Shown piece by piece: positions 1-7,596 of a stretch of 12,012 nucleotides of DNA. The stretch is from Cellvibrio sp. Its GTDB lineage: Bacteria > Pseudomonadota > Gammaproteobacteria > Pseudomonadales > Cellvibrionaceae. Under the pieces are notes generated by a model. That model did not search any database, was not told the origin of the DNA, and was given only the letters and a program-made list of their open reading frames with translations. A program made the translations under genes and the position numbers. Positions within the stretch are counted from its first letter, which is position 1. Each line of letters starts with the position of its first letter. The stretch is from the NCBI GenBank assembly GCA_021323495.1, contig JAJQJO010000068.1, positions 1-12,012 on the forward strand, given 5' to 3'.

Positions 1-3000
1 AATCGCTACGATCCTGCCACTGATTCATTTCGCTATTTTGTACCTTCCCCGGCACAGCTGGACGGTGACAAAGTGCTGTATGCGCGCGTGGTATATCAGG
101 ATCGGCAGGACCGTATCTGGGTGGGCGGTATCCGCGGCCTGTATTTATTTGATCCGCATAGCGAAACCTTTACCCGCTATCGTCACCTCGAAAATGATCC
201 CTCCAGTCTGAGTGCCGACTTTGTATTTGCGCTTTACGAAGATAGCCGCGGTAATTTCTGGGTGGGCACCGATGGCGGGGGCGTCAATTTGCTCGATCGT
301 TCGACTGGCCGCTTTACTGCCTTCACAACCCGCGATGGTTTGGCAGATGATGTGGTGGCAGGGATCGTAGAGGATGGGCAAGGTTATCTCTGGTTCGGTA
401 CCCAAAAAGGCATAGCGCGGTTTGATCCGGACAAAAAACAATTCCGTAATTTTGATAAACGCCATGGGTTGAATGACAATCTCTTTAACCGCAATACCCC
501 CCTGGTAATGGATACCGGGGAATTGTTTTTTGGTAACAGCAAAGGCTTTGTGGTGTTTGATCCTGCGGCCATTACAACCAATGAATATTCGCCACCGGTG
601 GTATTTACCAATTTATTGATCCTCAATAAACCGGTCGACGTGAACACCCCTGATTCGCCCTTGACGGCGGCGATCAATCATCTTTCCTCTATCAATCTGA
701 CGCACAAGGCATCGGTCTTTACGCTGGAGTTTTCCGCCCTCAATTTCCAGATGACGGAAGAAAACCAATATGCCTACCGGCTGTTAGGTTTTGATAGTGA
801 TTGGATTTTTGCTGGCACCAAGCGCACCGCAACTTACACCAACCTTGATCCGGGTGATTACATATTTGAAGTCAAGGCGAGTAATAACGATGGGGTCTGG
901 AGCAATAAACAAGCGCGCCTGGACATTCATATTGCCCCACCGTTTTGGTCCACCTGGTGGGCCTATGTGGTTTATGCATTGGTGATAGCGCTCTTGTTTT
1001 ATTGGTTTATCCGCATCCAGCAATTGAAGTTGCGTTATGAACAGCAACAGGTTGAACAGGAGCGCTCGCTGGTGCGCCGCTTGCAACAAGTCGATAAATT
1101 AAAAGACGAATTCCTGGCTAACACCTCACACGAATTACGCACCCCACTCAATGGCATTATCGGTTTGGCCGAGTCGCTATTGGACGGACTGAATGGTCCG
1201 CTGCCGGCCCATACCCGCTACAGCTTGCGGTTGATTTCTGTCAGTGGAAAGCGGCTTGCTGCCCTGGTGAACGACATCCTCGATTTCGCCAAATTAAAAA
1301 ACCAGGCGTTAACCTTGCACAAAAAAGCAGTGGATTTACATGTGCTGGTGGATATAGTGATTACGCTCTCGCGTCCCTTGGTGGGCGATAAGCCGCTTAA
1401 ACTCTACAACCATATTCCGGAAGACCTGCCGCCCGCTGATGCGGATGAAGACCGGTTGTTGCAAATTTTTCACAACCTGATCGGCAATGCGGTGAAGTTC
1501 ACCCACGAGGGCAGTGTCGATATTTTTGCCGAGCTAAAAGACAACCAGATACAAGTGCAAATTGCCGATACCGGAATCGGAATTGCGGACGATCAGCTCA
1601 CCGATATTTTCCAACCCTTCCATCAATTGGACGGGCGCGCCGAGCGAATTTATGGCGGCACCGGTTTGGGATTATCGATCACCCAGCAGTTGGTGGAATT
1701 GCACGGTGGTTCAATTGCGGTGCAATCAACTGTCGGACAGGGTTCGGTATTCAGTTTCAATTTACCCTTGTCGCTGGAAGTGCCAGCGCGCACGAACGAT
1801 GAATCCCTGCACGGGTTAGCGACTACCCTTGCGGAAACTCCGGCGCGGCAATTAAATGAATCCCGACGTGTTCGTCATGACCAGCCTTACCAGGGCCACA
1901 TATTGGTGGTAGATGATGACTCGGTAAACCGCCTGGTATTGGTCAATCATCTTGCACTACGCAACTATCGTGTCACTGAAGCAGCCAGCGGTGAAGAGGC
2001 GCTCGCGCTGGTGCAAGAACTGGGCGACATAGATTTGGTTCTGCTCGATATTATGATGCCGAAAATGTCCGGCTATGAAACCTGCACGCGTTTACGCGAG
2101 CAGTATCGCACTTATGAATTGCCCATTATTTTTCTTACCGCGCGCAGCCAGACACAGGATCTGGTGATGGGTTTTAAAGTGGGCGCGAATGATTATTTAA
2201 TTAAACCGATCACCAAGGAAGAATTGCTGGCGCGGGTGGATATGCACTTGCAGCTATACAGCACTACCCAATATCTGGATCACAAGGTGGCGGAGCGCAC
2301 GGAAGAATTGCGCGCTAAAAATGAAGGTTTGAAACAGGCACAACATGAATTGGAGCTGGCCTATAAAAAATTGGAAGAGGCCAGCTTATCCGACCCGCTC
2401 ACTGGTTTGCACAACCGTCGCTTTTTAAGCAAATCCATGGCGGCCGATATTTCACTGGTGGAGCGCGAATACCAGAATTGGCTATTTGCCAATCAAACCA
2501 GCGGGGAAGATGAGGTCCGCTGGCCGCTGCCCAAAGAGCACGACTTGATTTTTATGTTGCTCGATGTGGATTATTTCAAATGGGTCAATGACAGCTATGG
2601 CCACAGCGCGGGCGATAAAGTATTGGAGCAGTTGAGTCGCCTGCTGGAGGACGTGCTGCGCGATTCTGATTACCTGGTGCGCTGGGGGGGCGAGGAGTTT
2701 TTAATTGTGGCGCGTTTCTGTTCACGTGCGGAAGCGCCCGAAATGGCGGAGCGGATCCGCCAGGCAGTTGCGCATTATGTATTCGATCTGGGCAATGGCC
2801 AACAGCTGCAAAAAACTTGCTCGATTGGTTATGCGGTTTATCCCTTTTATCCACAAGTACCGAATACCCTGAGTTGGGAGCAGGTGGTAGATACCGCCGA
2901 CCGCGCACTCTATGCCGCCAAAAATGCGGGGCGCGATTGTTGGGTTGGCATCACCAGTAAACCCGGCTCAGTGCAAGCAATGAATCCGGCCGTTGATAAA

Positions 3001-3075
3001 AACCTCAATATCCTTCTCTCCAAAGGGGCGATTGAAATTGAGGCTTCGGTGGATAAGGCCTTTGTTAAATTTTAA
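1..3075 (+). CDS. Hybrid sensor histidine kinase / diguanylate cyclase (propeller-Y_Y_Y-HisKA-HATPase-REC-GGDEF), 5' end missing
   Basis: Predicted inner-membrane sensor with a periplasmic propeller, phosphorelay domains and a c-di-GMP-synthesising output. The frame is open to base 1, so the true start lies upstream; the GTG at 73 is internal to a propeller repeat. Counting codons from base 1: propeller repeats with WVGG, WVGTDGGG and WFGT motifs (about 1-210), Y_Y_Y domain (about 240-312), one membrane helix (about 317-338), HisKA with phospho-acceptor H377 in SHELRTPLNG, HATPase with HNLIGNAVKF (491-500), DTGIGI (from 523) and GGTGLGL (from 552). The receiver has acidic residues 638-640, phospho-acceptor D683, T713 and K735. 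A short coiled coil leads into GGDEF: DPLTGLHNRR (798-807), metal-site D855/D857, GGEEF at 896-900, and an RxxD inhibitory site (RDSD, 887-890) exactly five residues before it. Every catalytic motif looks intact. HTCS-type relatives often end in an AraC DNA-binding domain; this one ends in a cyclase. The ligand is unknown. Confidence 0.93.
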   Translation, partial: NRYDPATDSFRYFVPSPAQLDGDKVLYARVVYQDRQDRIWVGGIRGLYLFDPHSETFTRYRHLENDPSSLSADFVFALYEDSRGNFWVGTDGGGVNLLDRSTGRFTAFTTRDGLADDVVAGIVEDGQGYLWFGTQKGIARFDPDKKQFRNFDKRHGLNDNLFNRNTPLVMDTGELFFGNSKGFVVFDPAAITTNEYSPPVVFTNLLILNKPVDVNTPDSPLTAAINHLSSINLTHKASVFTLEFSALNFQMTEENQYAYRLLGFDSDWIFAGTKRTATYTNLDPGDYIFEVKASNNDGVWSNKQARLDIHIAPPFWSTWWAYVVYALVIALLFYWFIRIQQLKLRYEQQQVEQERSLVRRLQQVDKLKDEFLANTSHELRTPLNGIIGLAESLLDGLNGPLPAHTRYSLRLISVSGKRLAALVNDILDFAKLKNQALTLHKKAVDLHVLVDIVITLSRPLVGDKPLKLYNHIPEDLPPADADEDRLLQIFHNLIGNAVKFTHEGSVDIFAELKDNQIQVQIADTGIGIADDQLTDIFQPFHQLDGRAERIYGGTGLGLSITQQLVELHGGSIAVQSTVGQGSVFSFNLPLSLEVPARTNDESLHGLATTLAETPARQLNESRRVRHDQPYQGHILVVDDDSVNRLVLVNHLALRNYRVTEAASGEEALALVQELGDIDLVLLDIMMPKMSGYETCTRLREQYRTYELPIIFLTARSQTQDLVMGFKVGANDYLIKPITKEELLARVDMHLQLYSTTQYLDHKVAERTEELRAKNEGLKQAQHELELAYKKLEEASLSDPLTGLHNRRFLSKSMAADISLVEREYQNWLFANQTSGEDEVRWPLPKEHDLIFMLLDVDYFKWVNDSYGHSAGDKVLEQLSRLLEDVLRDSDYLVRWGGEEFLIVARFCSRAEAPEMAERIRQAVAHYVFDLGNGQQLQKTCSIGYAVYPFYPQVPNTLSWEQVVDTADRALYAAKNAGRDCWVGITSKPGSVQAMNPAVDKNLNILLSKGAIEIEASVDKAFVKF

Positions 3076-3083
3076 CCCGGTAG

Positions 3084-3398
3084 TTATTTTTTCCCGGACA
3101 TGTTTTGCTGGAATTCCTGCACCTGTGTAGCACTGGCTTCGGTCTGGTATTTTTCTTTCCAGTCGGCGTAGGGCATGCCGTAGATGCGCGCGCGCGCATC
3201 TTCGTAATCGAGCTCAATATCCTCTGCTTTGGCGGCCGCGACATACCATTTGCTCAAACAGTTGCGGCAGAACCCGGCAAGGTTCATCAGGTCGATATTT
3301 TGCACATCCTTGCGGCTGTCCAAATGTTCGAGCAGGCGGCGAAACGCGGCCGCTTCCAGGGCTTGTTGGCGGTCGGGGGAAAGGTCATTAATGTTCAT
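3084..3398 (-). CDS. DUF1244 family protein (104 aa)
   Basis: Small soluble protein of the DUF1244 (SMc04008-like) family; no biochemical role is known to me. The family signature is clear: FRRLLEHL near residue 19, then DVQNIDLMNLAGFCRNCLS at 31-49, and YGMPYADWKEKYQ at 73-85. The invariant pair C44/C47 (CRNC) could bind metal or act in redox chemistry, which is inference. The frame runs open to an ATG at 3500, but the extra 34 residues are low-similarity and family members start close to the NDLSPDRQQALEAAAFRRL stretch, so I place the start at the ATG at 3398, with a weak CAGG eight to nine bases upstream. The gene is convergent with the sensor kinase, with only 8 bases between the stop codons, leaving no room for a separate terminator. 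The C-terminal 15 residues are polar and probably disordered. Confidence 0.85.
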   Translation of the reverse strand: MNINDLSPDRQQALEAAAFRRLLEHLDSRKDVQNIDLMNLAGFCRNCLSKWYVAAAKAEDIELDYEDARARIYGMPYADWKEKYQTEASATQVQEFQQNMSGKK

Positions 3399-3524
3399 CG
3401 CATAAACCTGTTGGGGTAGGGGTGTGATCTGGTCGGTATTTGTGTTGTCGATAAAATTGCCCGAGGGTGCCAGTGTCGACCATGGCAACTGGCAGGTCAA
3501 TCGCGCCTAATTCATCGCCCTTCC

Positions 3525-3552
3525 TTGAACCTCAAATCAACCTGCCTATACT
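3525..3552 (+). promoter_or_regulatory. Candidate sigma-70 promoter of motAB
   Basis: TTGAAC (3525-3530) and TATACT (3547-3552) are separated by 16 bases. The -10 matches consensus at 5 of 6 positions and the -35 at 4 of 6. Transcription would begin near 3559, leaving a leader of about 110 bases before motA. I saw no convincing sigma-28 or sigma-54 flagellar promoter in the same gap, which suggests housekeeping rather than late-flagellar expression, as an inference. Confidence 0.5.
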
Positions 3553-3668
3553 CAAACCGTGCTGACAATTCCTGCTGCACCTGCCTGCGGGTTATTTGAT
3601 CGATTTTGCCGCTTTAATTCATACCAGTTCCTTTTTGTTGGGGCCGTTTCTATGTTGGGGGTTGTTGC

Positions 3669-4526
3669 GTGAATATTATTTTAGGGATTATCGTCGTCCT
3701 GGGATGTGTGATTGGCGGTTTCGCCATTCATGGTGGTAATCCTATGGCGTTGATGTCACCGGTCGAGATATTGATTATTTGCGGCGCCTCGCTGGGGGCG
3801 ATGATTATTGGCAACCCATTGTCGGTCACTATTGGTGTGGTCAAATCTGCAGGCGCACTCATGACGCCTTCCAAGTTTAATAAAACGTTTTACCTTGAAA
3901 TCCTCACCTTACTTTACGACATCCTGAACAAAACCCGCCGCGAGGGATTGATGGCGATTGAGGGCGATATTGAGGAGCCGGATACCAGTCCGCTATTTAG
4001 TAACTATCCAGAGATTTTAAAAGACCATCACATCGTTGAATTTATCTGCGATTACCTGCGCATCATGGTGGCGGGCAATATGGCACCACACGAGTTGGAA
4101 TCGCTGATGGAGCAGGAGCTGGATGGTCACCACCAAGAGGCTTCGGTAATTCCAGGGGCGATCCAAAATGCCGCCGATGGCTTGCCTGGTTTCGGTATTG
4201 TGGCAGCGGTACTCGGCGTGGTTATCACCATGAGCAAGATTGGCGGCCCACCCTCAGAGATTGGCGCCTCGGTGGCGGCGGCTCTAGTGGGAACTTTGTT
4301 AGGGATTTTGTTTGCCTATGGGTTTATCGGACCTTTTGCGTCTTACCTGAATGGCAAAGTACGCGACGAGTCCCGCGCGTACGAATGTGTTAAAGCCGTT
4401 CTCGTCGCCTCTATGAACGGTGTTCCACCACAAGTCGCTGTGGAGTTTGGCCGCAAGGTGCTGTTTCACAGCGTGCGTCCCAGCTTCCAGGAATTGGAAG
4501 AACAATATCGCGCCAGTAAGAAGTAA
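3669..4526 (+). CDS. motA: Flagellar motor stator protein MotA
   Basis: Proton-channel subunit of the flagellar stator; with MotB it converts ion flow into torque on the rotor. At 285 residues it is close to the E. coli length and can be aligned almost without gaps. Helices lie at about 2-20, 33-50, 172-190 and 200-222, with the large cytoplasmic loop between the second and third. Residues known to matter in E. coli occur at the same numbers: R90 and E98 in the cytoplasmic loop (rotor contact), P173 in GLPGFGIVAAVLGVV, and P222 in GFIGP. The C-terminal AVEFGRKVLFHSVRPSF motif is typical of MotA. The start is GTG, with a GGGGG ribosome-binding stretch at 3657-3661. motB follows after 12 bases, so the two are almost certainly one operon. 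No other flagellar gene is in the window, as is common for stator operons. Confidence 0.96.
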   Translation: MNIILGIIVVLGCVIGGFAIHGGNPMALMSPVEILIICGASLGAMIIGNPLSVTIGVVKSAGALMTPSKFNKTFYLEILTLLYDILNKTRREGLMAIEGDIEEPDTSPLFSNYPEILKDHHIVEFICDYLRIMVAGNMAPHELESLMEQELDGHHQEASVIPGAIQNAADGLPGFGIVAAVLGVVITMSKIGGPPSEIGASVAAALVGTLLGILFAYGFIGPFASYLNGKVRDESRAYECVKAVLVASMNGVPPQVAVEFGRKVLFHSVRPSFQELEEQYRASKK

Positions 4527-4538
4527 GGGCAGAGCTTT

Positions 4539-5543
4539 ATGGAAAAGGGCGCGAATCAGCAACCCATTATTATCAAAAAGAAGAAGGGGCACGGCCATGG
4601 GCATCATGGTGGCTCCTGGAAGGTAGCACTCGCGGACTTTATGACGGCGATGATGGCATTCTTCTTATTGATGTGGTTGCTTGGCAGTACGTCAACAGAA
4701 GAACAAAAGGCTATCGCTGCGCACTTTAAAGATCCCGGCAGCGAATTTGTGGTCGGCGAAGGCGGTGCGGATTTGGGTATTATCAGCCAGGATAAACCTG
4801 CACCCCAGACCCAGGCAGATGATCCCAATGATGAATCTGCAAATGATCAAGAGGCGACCAAAGATGACATCAAGGATATGACTGATGATCAGTTGAAAAA
4901 AGAAATGGAGCGTATTGAATCGCAGCAGTTGGAAGAACTGAAAAAACAATTGGAAACTGAAATCAATGCACTTGATTCGGTATTCCAGCAAATCAAGGAC
5001 CAAATCCTGATCGATTTCACCGCGTTGGGGCTGCGTATCCAGATTGTCGATAAAGACCAGCGCCCGATGTTTGATGTAGGCAGCGCGAATTTGCAAACCT
5101 GGTCGTCCGATGTCCTGCATGCACTGGCGCCGATCCTGGATAAAGTGCAAAACAAAATCAGTGTGACCGGCCATACCGATGCAACACCCTATGGTGCCGG
5201 TGCGACCTATACCAACTGGGAATTATCGGCCGACCGCGCCAATGCCGCGCGCCGCGCGTTGCTTGAAGGCAGTTATCCGGAAGGCAAGGTGGCGACGGTG
5301 CAGGGCATGGGGTCGGCAGCACCGCTTTTGGTCGATAAACCTGGCGAGCCAATCAATCGCCGCATTGCGATTATCGTACTCAAAAAAGCAGTGGCCGAAG
5401 CACTCGGCAGTGGTGTGGGAATTGATAGCGGTAATTTAATTAAAAGCGGCGATACCTTTACCAAACCGACGCAACCTGCCGGGCCGAAAATTTTATCGCC
5501 CACCGAAGTGGATGATGCTATCGATGCTGAAAATGCGCAGTAA
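4539..5543 (+). CDS. motB: Flagellar motor stator protein MotB
   Basis: Stator subunit that carries the proton-binding aspartate and anchors the complex to peptidoglycan. Of 334 residues, 1-27 are a cytoplasmic basic tail, 28-49 the single membrane helix (WKVALADFMTAMMAFFLLMW) containing the essential aspartate D33 (D32 in E. coli), and 53-66 the likely plug segment. Residues 90-145 form an acidic, coiled-coil-prone linker longer and more charged than I expect for E. coli. The OmpA-like peptidoglycan-binding domain spans about 165-282, with VTGHTDATPYG, NWELSADRANAARR and NRRIAIIV. The amino tail holds a lysine run followed by a Gly/His run (KKKKGHGHGHHGG), more His-rich than the E. coli tail. 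About 50 further residues after the OmpA domain look disordered. An AAGG-type ribosome-binding site overlaps the motA stop region. Confidence 0.96.
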   Translation: MEKGANQQPIIIKKKKGHGHGHHGGSWKVALADFMTAMMAFFLLMWLLGSTSTEEQKAIAAHFKDPGSEFVVGEGGADLGIISQDKPAPQTQADDPNDESANDQEATKDDIKDMTDDQLKKEMERIESQQLEELKKQLETEINALDSVFQQIKDQILIDFTALGLRIQIVDKDQRPMFDVGSANLQTWSSDVLHALAPILDKVQNKISVTGHTDATPYGAGATYTNWELSADRANAARRALLEGSYPEGKVATVQGMGSAAPLLVDKPGEPINRRIAIIVLKKAVAEALGSGVGIDSGNLIKSGDTFTKPTQPAGPKILSPTEVDDAIDAENAQ

Positions 5544-5562
5544 TTAATCCGATAGTGCTATC

Positions 5563-5600
5563 TCTATAAAAAGGGCTACCGAGGTAGCCCTTTTTATAGA
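5563..5600. terminator. Bidirectional rho-independent terminator
   Basis: Perfect 18-base inverted repeat (5563-5580 and 5583-5600) with an effective CGAG tetraloop. The stem has a GC core (GGGCTACC/GGTAGCCC) flanked by A5 on one side and T5 on the other, so both strands show a GC hairpin followed by a U-run. It lies 19 bases past the motB stop and 65 bases past the stop of the oppositely oriented antiporter gene, serving both. Confidence 0.93.
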
Positions 5601-5665
5601 GTGATATTTATGTCAGTAAAACGCTGGAAATAATTTTAACCCATTACCCGCCCTTGATTATCCAG

Positions 5666-7372
5666 CTATTTCCCCATGCGTTGCAGCACATGTTCCGCCA
5701 TGCCGCTTGCCAATTGTTGTTCACTTAAAAATACCCGGCCGATTTTTTCTTTCACCCACAGTTCTGCTTCTTCCTCGTTGTGGGTCCTGATTACTGTTTC
5801 AATTTTGGGATTTAGCTTGCGCGCTATATCAATCATTTGCCGTACATGAAAGGTATTGGATGTCGCGGCTACCAATATGCCTGCCTTGGCGATGTGCGCC
5901 TGGATAAGCACATTAGCGTCGGATGCATCACCGCAGACCGCAGGAATATTTTTCGCCCGCAACTCTTTAACGATTGCGCGATCCGCTTCAGCGACGACAT
6001 ACGGAATTTGTTTGTCATCGAGTATTTTTGCAATGCGGCGTCCCACGCGCCCATAACCCACGAGCACTACCTGGCCGGAGAGATAGGCCTCATCGGTACT
6101 CATCGGCAATACTGCCAATGGGTCATCGCGCAGCTCCAGTTTGCGCGCAAATGCCGAGTGCTTGAGTGCCCAGGTACGCAGTGGTTCCAGCAGCGTAAAC
6201 ATCAGCGAGTTGAGTGCGATGGAAACCAGGGCGCCGGCCAGAATCAGGTTTTGTGCCTGGATATCCATCAGGCCCAAACTAATACTCAAGCCTGCCAGGA
6301 TAAAAGAAAACTCGCCGATCTGGGCCAGGCTCGCCCCGACAATCAATGCCGTATTGAGCGGGTAACGGAAGAAAAGTACCAATGCTATAGCCGCGATTGT
6401 TTTCCCAAACATAATGATGGCCACCACAGCGAGCACTTTAAGTGGTTCATCGAGCAGAATATGGGGATCAAACAACATGCCGACCGATACAAAAAACAAT
6501 ACTGCAAAAGCATCGCGGAGCGGCAGGGAGTCATCGGCTGCGCGGTGGCTGAATTCCGATTCGCGCAACATCATGCCGGCGAAAAAAGCACCTAGTGCGA
6601 AGGACACATCGAAGAGCAATGCCGAGCCATAGGCAACTCCTACGGCGGTGGCGATTACGCATAGGCTAAACAGCTCACGTGAGCCGGTACCGGCCACCCA
6701 CCAGAGCAATTTGGGTAGCACGCGTTTACCTACAACCAGCATAAACACCACAAACGCGGCGACTTTTCCCAGCGTAATCAGCAGCGCGACGGCGATGTGT
6801 TGGTCGTTGGTAGCAGGGGCATGGCCGCTGGCGGTGGGGATGGTACCCATGATGCCCGCAATCACTGGCAGAAGTACCAGCACCAGTACCATCACCAGAT
6901 CTTCCACCACTAACCAACCCACGGCGATACGACCATTAAGCGTTTCGATCTGTCCGCGTGCTTCGAGGGCTTTAAGCAGCACCACCGTACTGGCACAGGA
7001 AAGTGATAAACCGAACACCAGGCATTGCGCCAGATCCCAACCCCATAAATAACCGGCCCCGGCGCCAAGCAAAGTAGCAATAGTGATTTGCAGCATTGCC
7101 CCAGGTACGGCAATACGTTTTACCGCCAACAGGTCACCCACGGAAAAATGCAGGCCGACCCCGAACATCAGCAGCATCACTCCGATTTCTGCGAGCTGCG
7201 CCGTGAGCGCTACATCGGCGACAAAACCGGGGGTAGAGGGACCGACGATGATACCGGCCACAAGGTAGCCAATGAGCGGGGGTAGGCGCAGGCGCGCGGC
7301 GATAAATCCCAAAATCATCGCCAGACCGAGACCGGCGGCAATAGTCGTGATCAGGCTAATGTCATGTGGCAT
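5666..7372 (-). CDS. ybaL: YbaL-type Kef family monovalent cation:proton antiporter
   Basis: Inner-membrane CPA2-family protein, predicted to exchange K+ or Na+ for H+. It has 568 residues and is strongly similar in layout to E. coli YbaL. Residues 5-395 form the transporter domain with about 12 helices. Recognisable family blocks are PPLIGYLVAGIIVGPSTPGF (31-50), LMFGVGLHFS (68-77), GWLVVEDLVMVL (152-163, conserved E157/D158), FDVSFALGAFFAGMML (254-269) and GASLAQIGEFSFILAGL (346-362). Residues 433-545 form a TrkA-N/RCK-like nucleotide-binding domain with GYGRVG at 439-444 and an acidic residue (E462) at the end of the second strand, as for NAD(H) binding; this domain normally gates transport. 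I saw no ancillary KefF/KefG-type gene beside it, which argues for YbaL rather than KefB/KefC. The ATG start has AAGGA (7384-7388) 11 bases upstream. It is monocistronic, convergent with motB and divergent from the DUF1993 gene. Confidence 0.9.
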   Translation of the reverse strand: MPHDISLITTIAAGLGLAMILGFIAARLRLPPLIGYLVAGIIVGPSTPGFVADVALTAQLAEIGVMLLMFGVGLHFSVGDLLAVKRIAVPGAMLQITIATLLGAGAGYLWGWDLAQCLVFGLSLSCASTVVLLKALEARGQIETLNGRIAVGWLVVEDLVMVLVLVLLPVIAGIMGTIPTASGHAPATNDQHIAVALLITLGKVAAFVVFMLVVGKRVLPKLLWWVAGTGSRELFSLCVIATAVGVAYGSALLFDVSFALGAFFAGMMLRESEFSHRAADDSLPLRDAFAVLFFVSVGMLFDPHILLDEPLKVLAVVAIIMFGKTIAAIALVLFFRYPLNTALIVGASLAQIGEFSFILAGLSISLGLMDIQAQNLILAGALVSIALNSLMFTLLEPLRTWALKHSAFARKLELRDDPLAVLPMSTDEAYLSGQVVLVGYGRVGRRIAKILDDKQIPYVVAEADRAIVKELRAKNIPAVCGDASDANVLIQAHIAKAGILVAATSNTFHVRQMIDIARKLNPKIETVIRTHNEEEAELWVKEKIGRVFLSEQQLASGMAEHVLQRMGK

Positions 7373-7403
7373 ACGCAGCTAAGTCCTTGATGAATGAGGG
7401 GTA

Positions 7404-7433
7404 ACTATATTGGCTGGGGGCAAAAAAGTGCAA
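7404..7433 (-). promoter_or_regulatory. Candidate promoter of the ybaL-type gene
   Basis: Read on the minus strand, TTGCAC (7433-7428) and TATAGT (7409-7404) are separated by 18 bases. The -10 matches 5 of 6 consensus positions but the -35 only the TTG. Transcription would begin near 7396, giving a leader of about 24 bases that still holds the AAGGA ribosome-binding site. Confidence 0.4.
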
Positions 7434-7543
7434 CCGATGCGCCGTTATTTACCTTTTTTTATATAGGCAATTTATCCAGCTGGGATTGAATAGCCGCTAC
7501 CGCAGCCCCAGATTGCTCAGGTCCCAAAAGATCGGTTCACGCA

Positions 7544-7572
7544 TTGAACACTGGTCATCCAGACCAGCTAAT
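7544..7572 (+). promoter_or_regulatory. Candidate promoter with internal palindrome (putative operator) for the DUF1993 gene
   Basis: TTGAAC (7544-7549) and GCTAAT (7567-7572) are separated by 17 bases. The spacer is almost wholly occupied by a perfect inverted repeat, CTGGTC-ATCCA-GACCAG (7551-7567). A repressor bound there would block RNA polymerase. Transcription would start near 7579, just ahead of the ribosome-binding site. The regulator is unknown and the -10 is weak, so this is a proposal only. Confidence 0.35.
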
Positions 7573-7585
7573 CCCAGGTACCCAC

Positions 7586-7590
7586 AGGAG
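7586..7590 (+). promoter_or_regulatory. Ribosome-binding site fixing the DUF1993 start
   Basis: AGGAG lies six bases before the ATG at 7597. This favours that start over the ATG at 7486, which would add 37 residues that do not belong to the family. Confidence 0.85.
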
Positions 7591-7596
7591 AACTCC

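Noticed and set aside
73..75. GTG at 73 as the start of the sensor kinase
   Set aside because: The frame continues upstream to base 1 with propeller-like sequence (NRYDPATDSFRYF), so the gene is cut by the window edge.
3399..3500. 34-residue N-terminal extension of the DUF1244 protein from the ATG at 3500
   Set aside because: It does not resemble the family and overlaps an inverted repeat; the ATG at 3398 gives the usual family length.
3599..3668. Sigma-28 or sigma-54 promoter for motAB
   Set aside because: No TAAA-N15-GCCGATAA and no GG-N10-GC arrangement with proper flanks was found; the sigma-70-like pair at 3525-3552 fits better.
4692..5174. 160-codon open frame opposite motB
   Set aside because: A complement of the acidic coiled-coil region of MotB, rich in Phe, Leu and Ile from the antisense of Lys/Glu/Asp codons; no family match.
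5837..6595. 252-codon open frame opposite the ybaL-type gene
   Set aside because: Its composition is rich in Cys, His and Gln with no recognisable motif; it is the mirror of a well-conserved antiporter gene.
7486..7596. 37-residue extension of the DUF1993 protein from 7486
   Set aside because: A strong AGGAG site precedes the ATG at 7597, and the extension covers the candidate promoter and palindrome.
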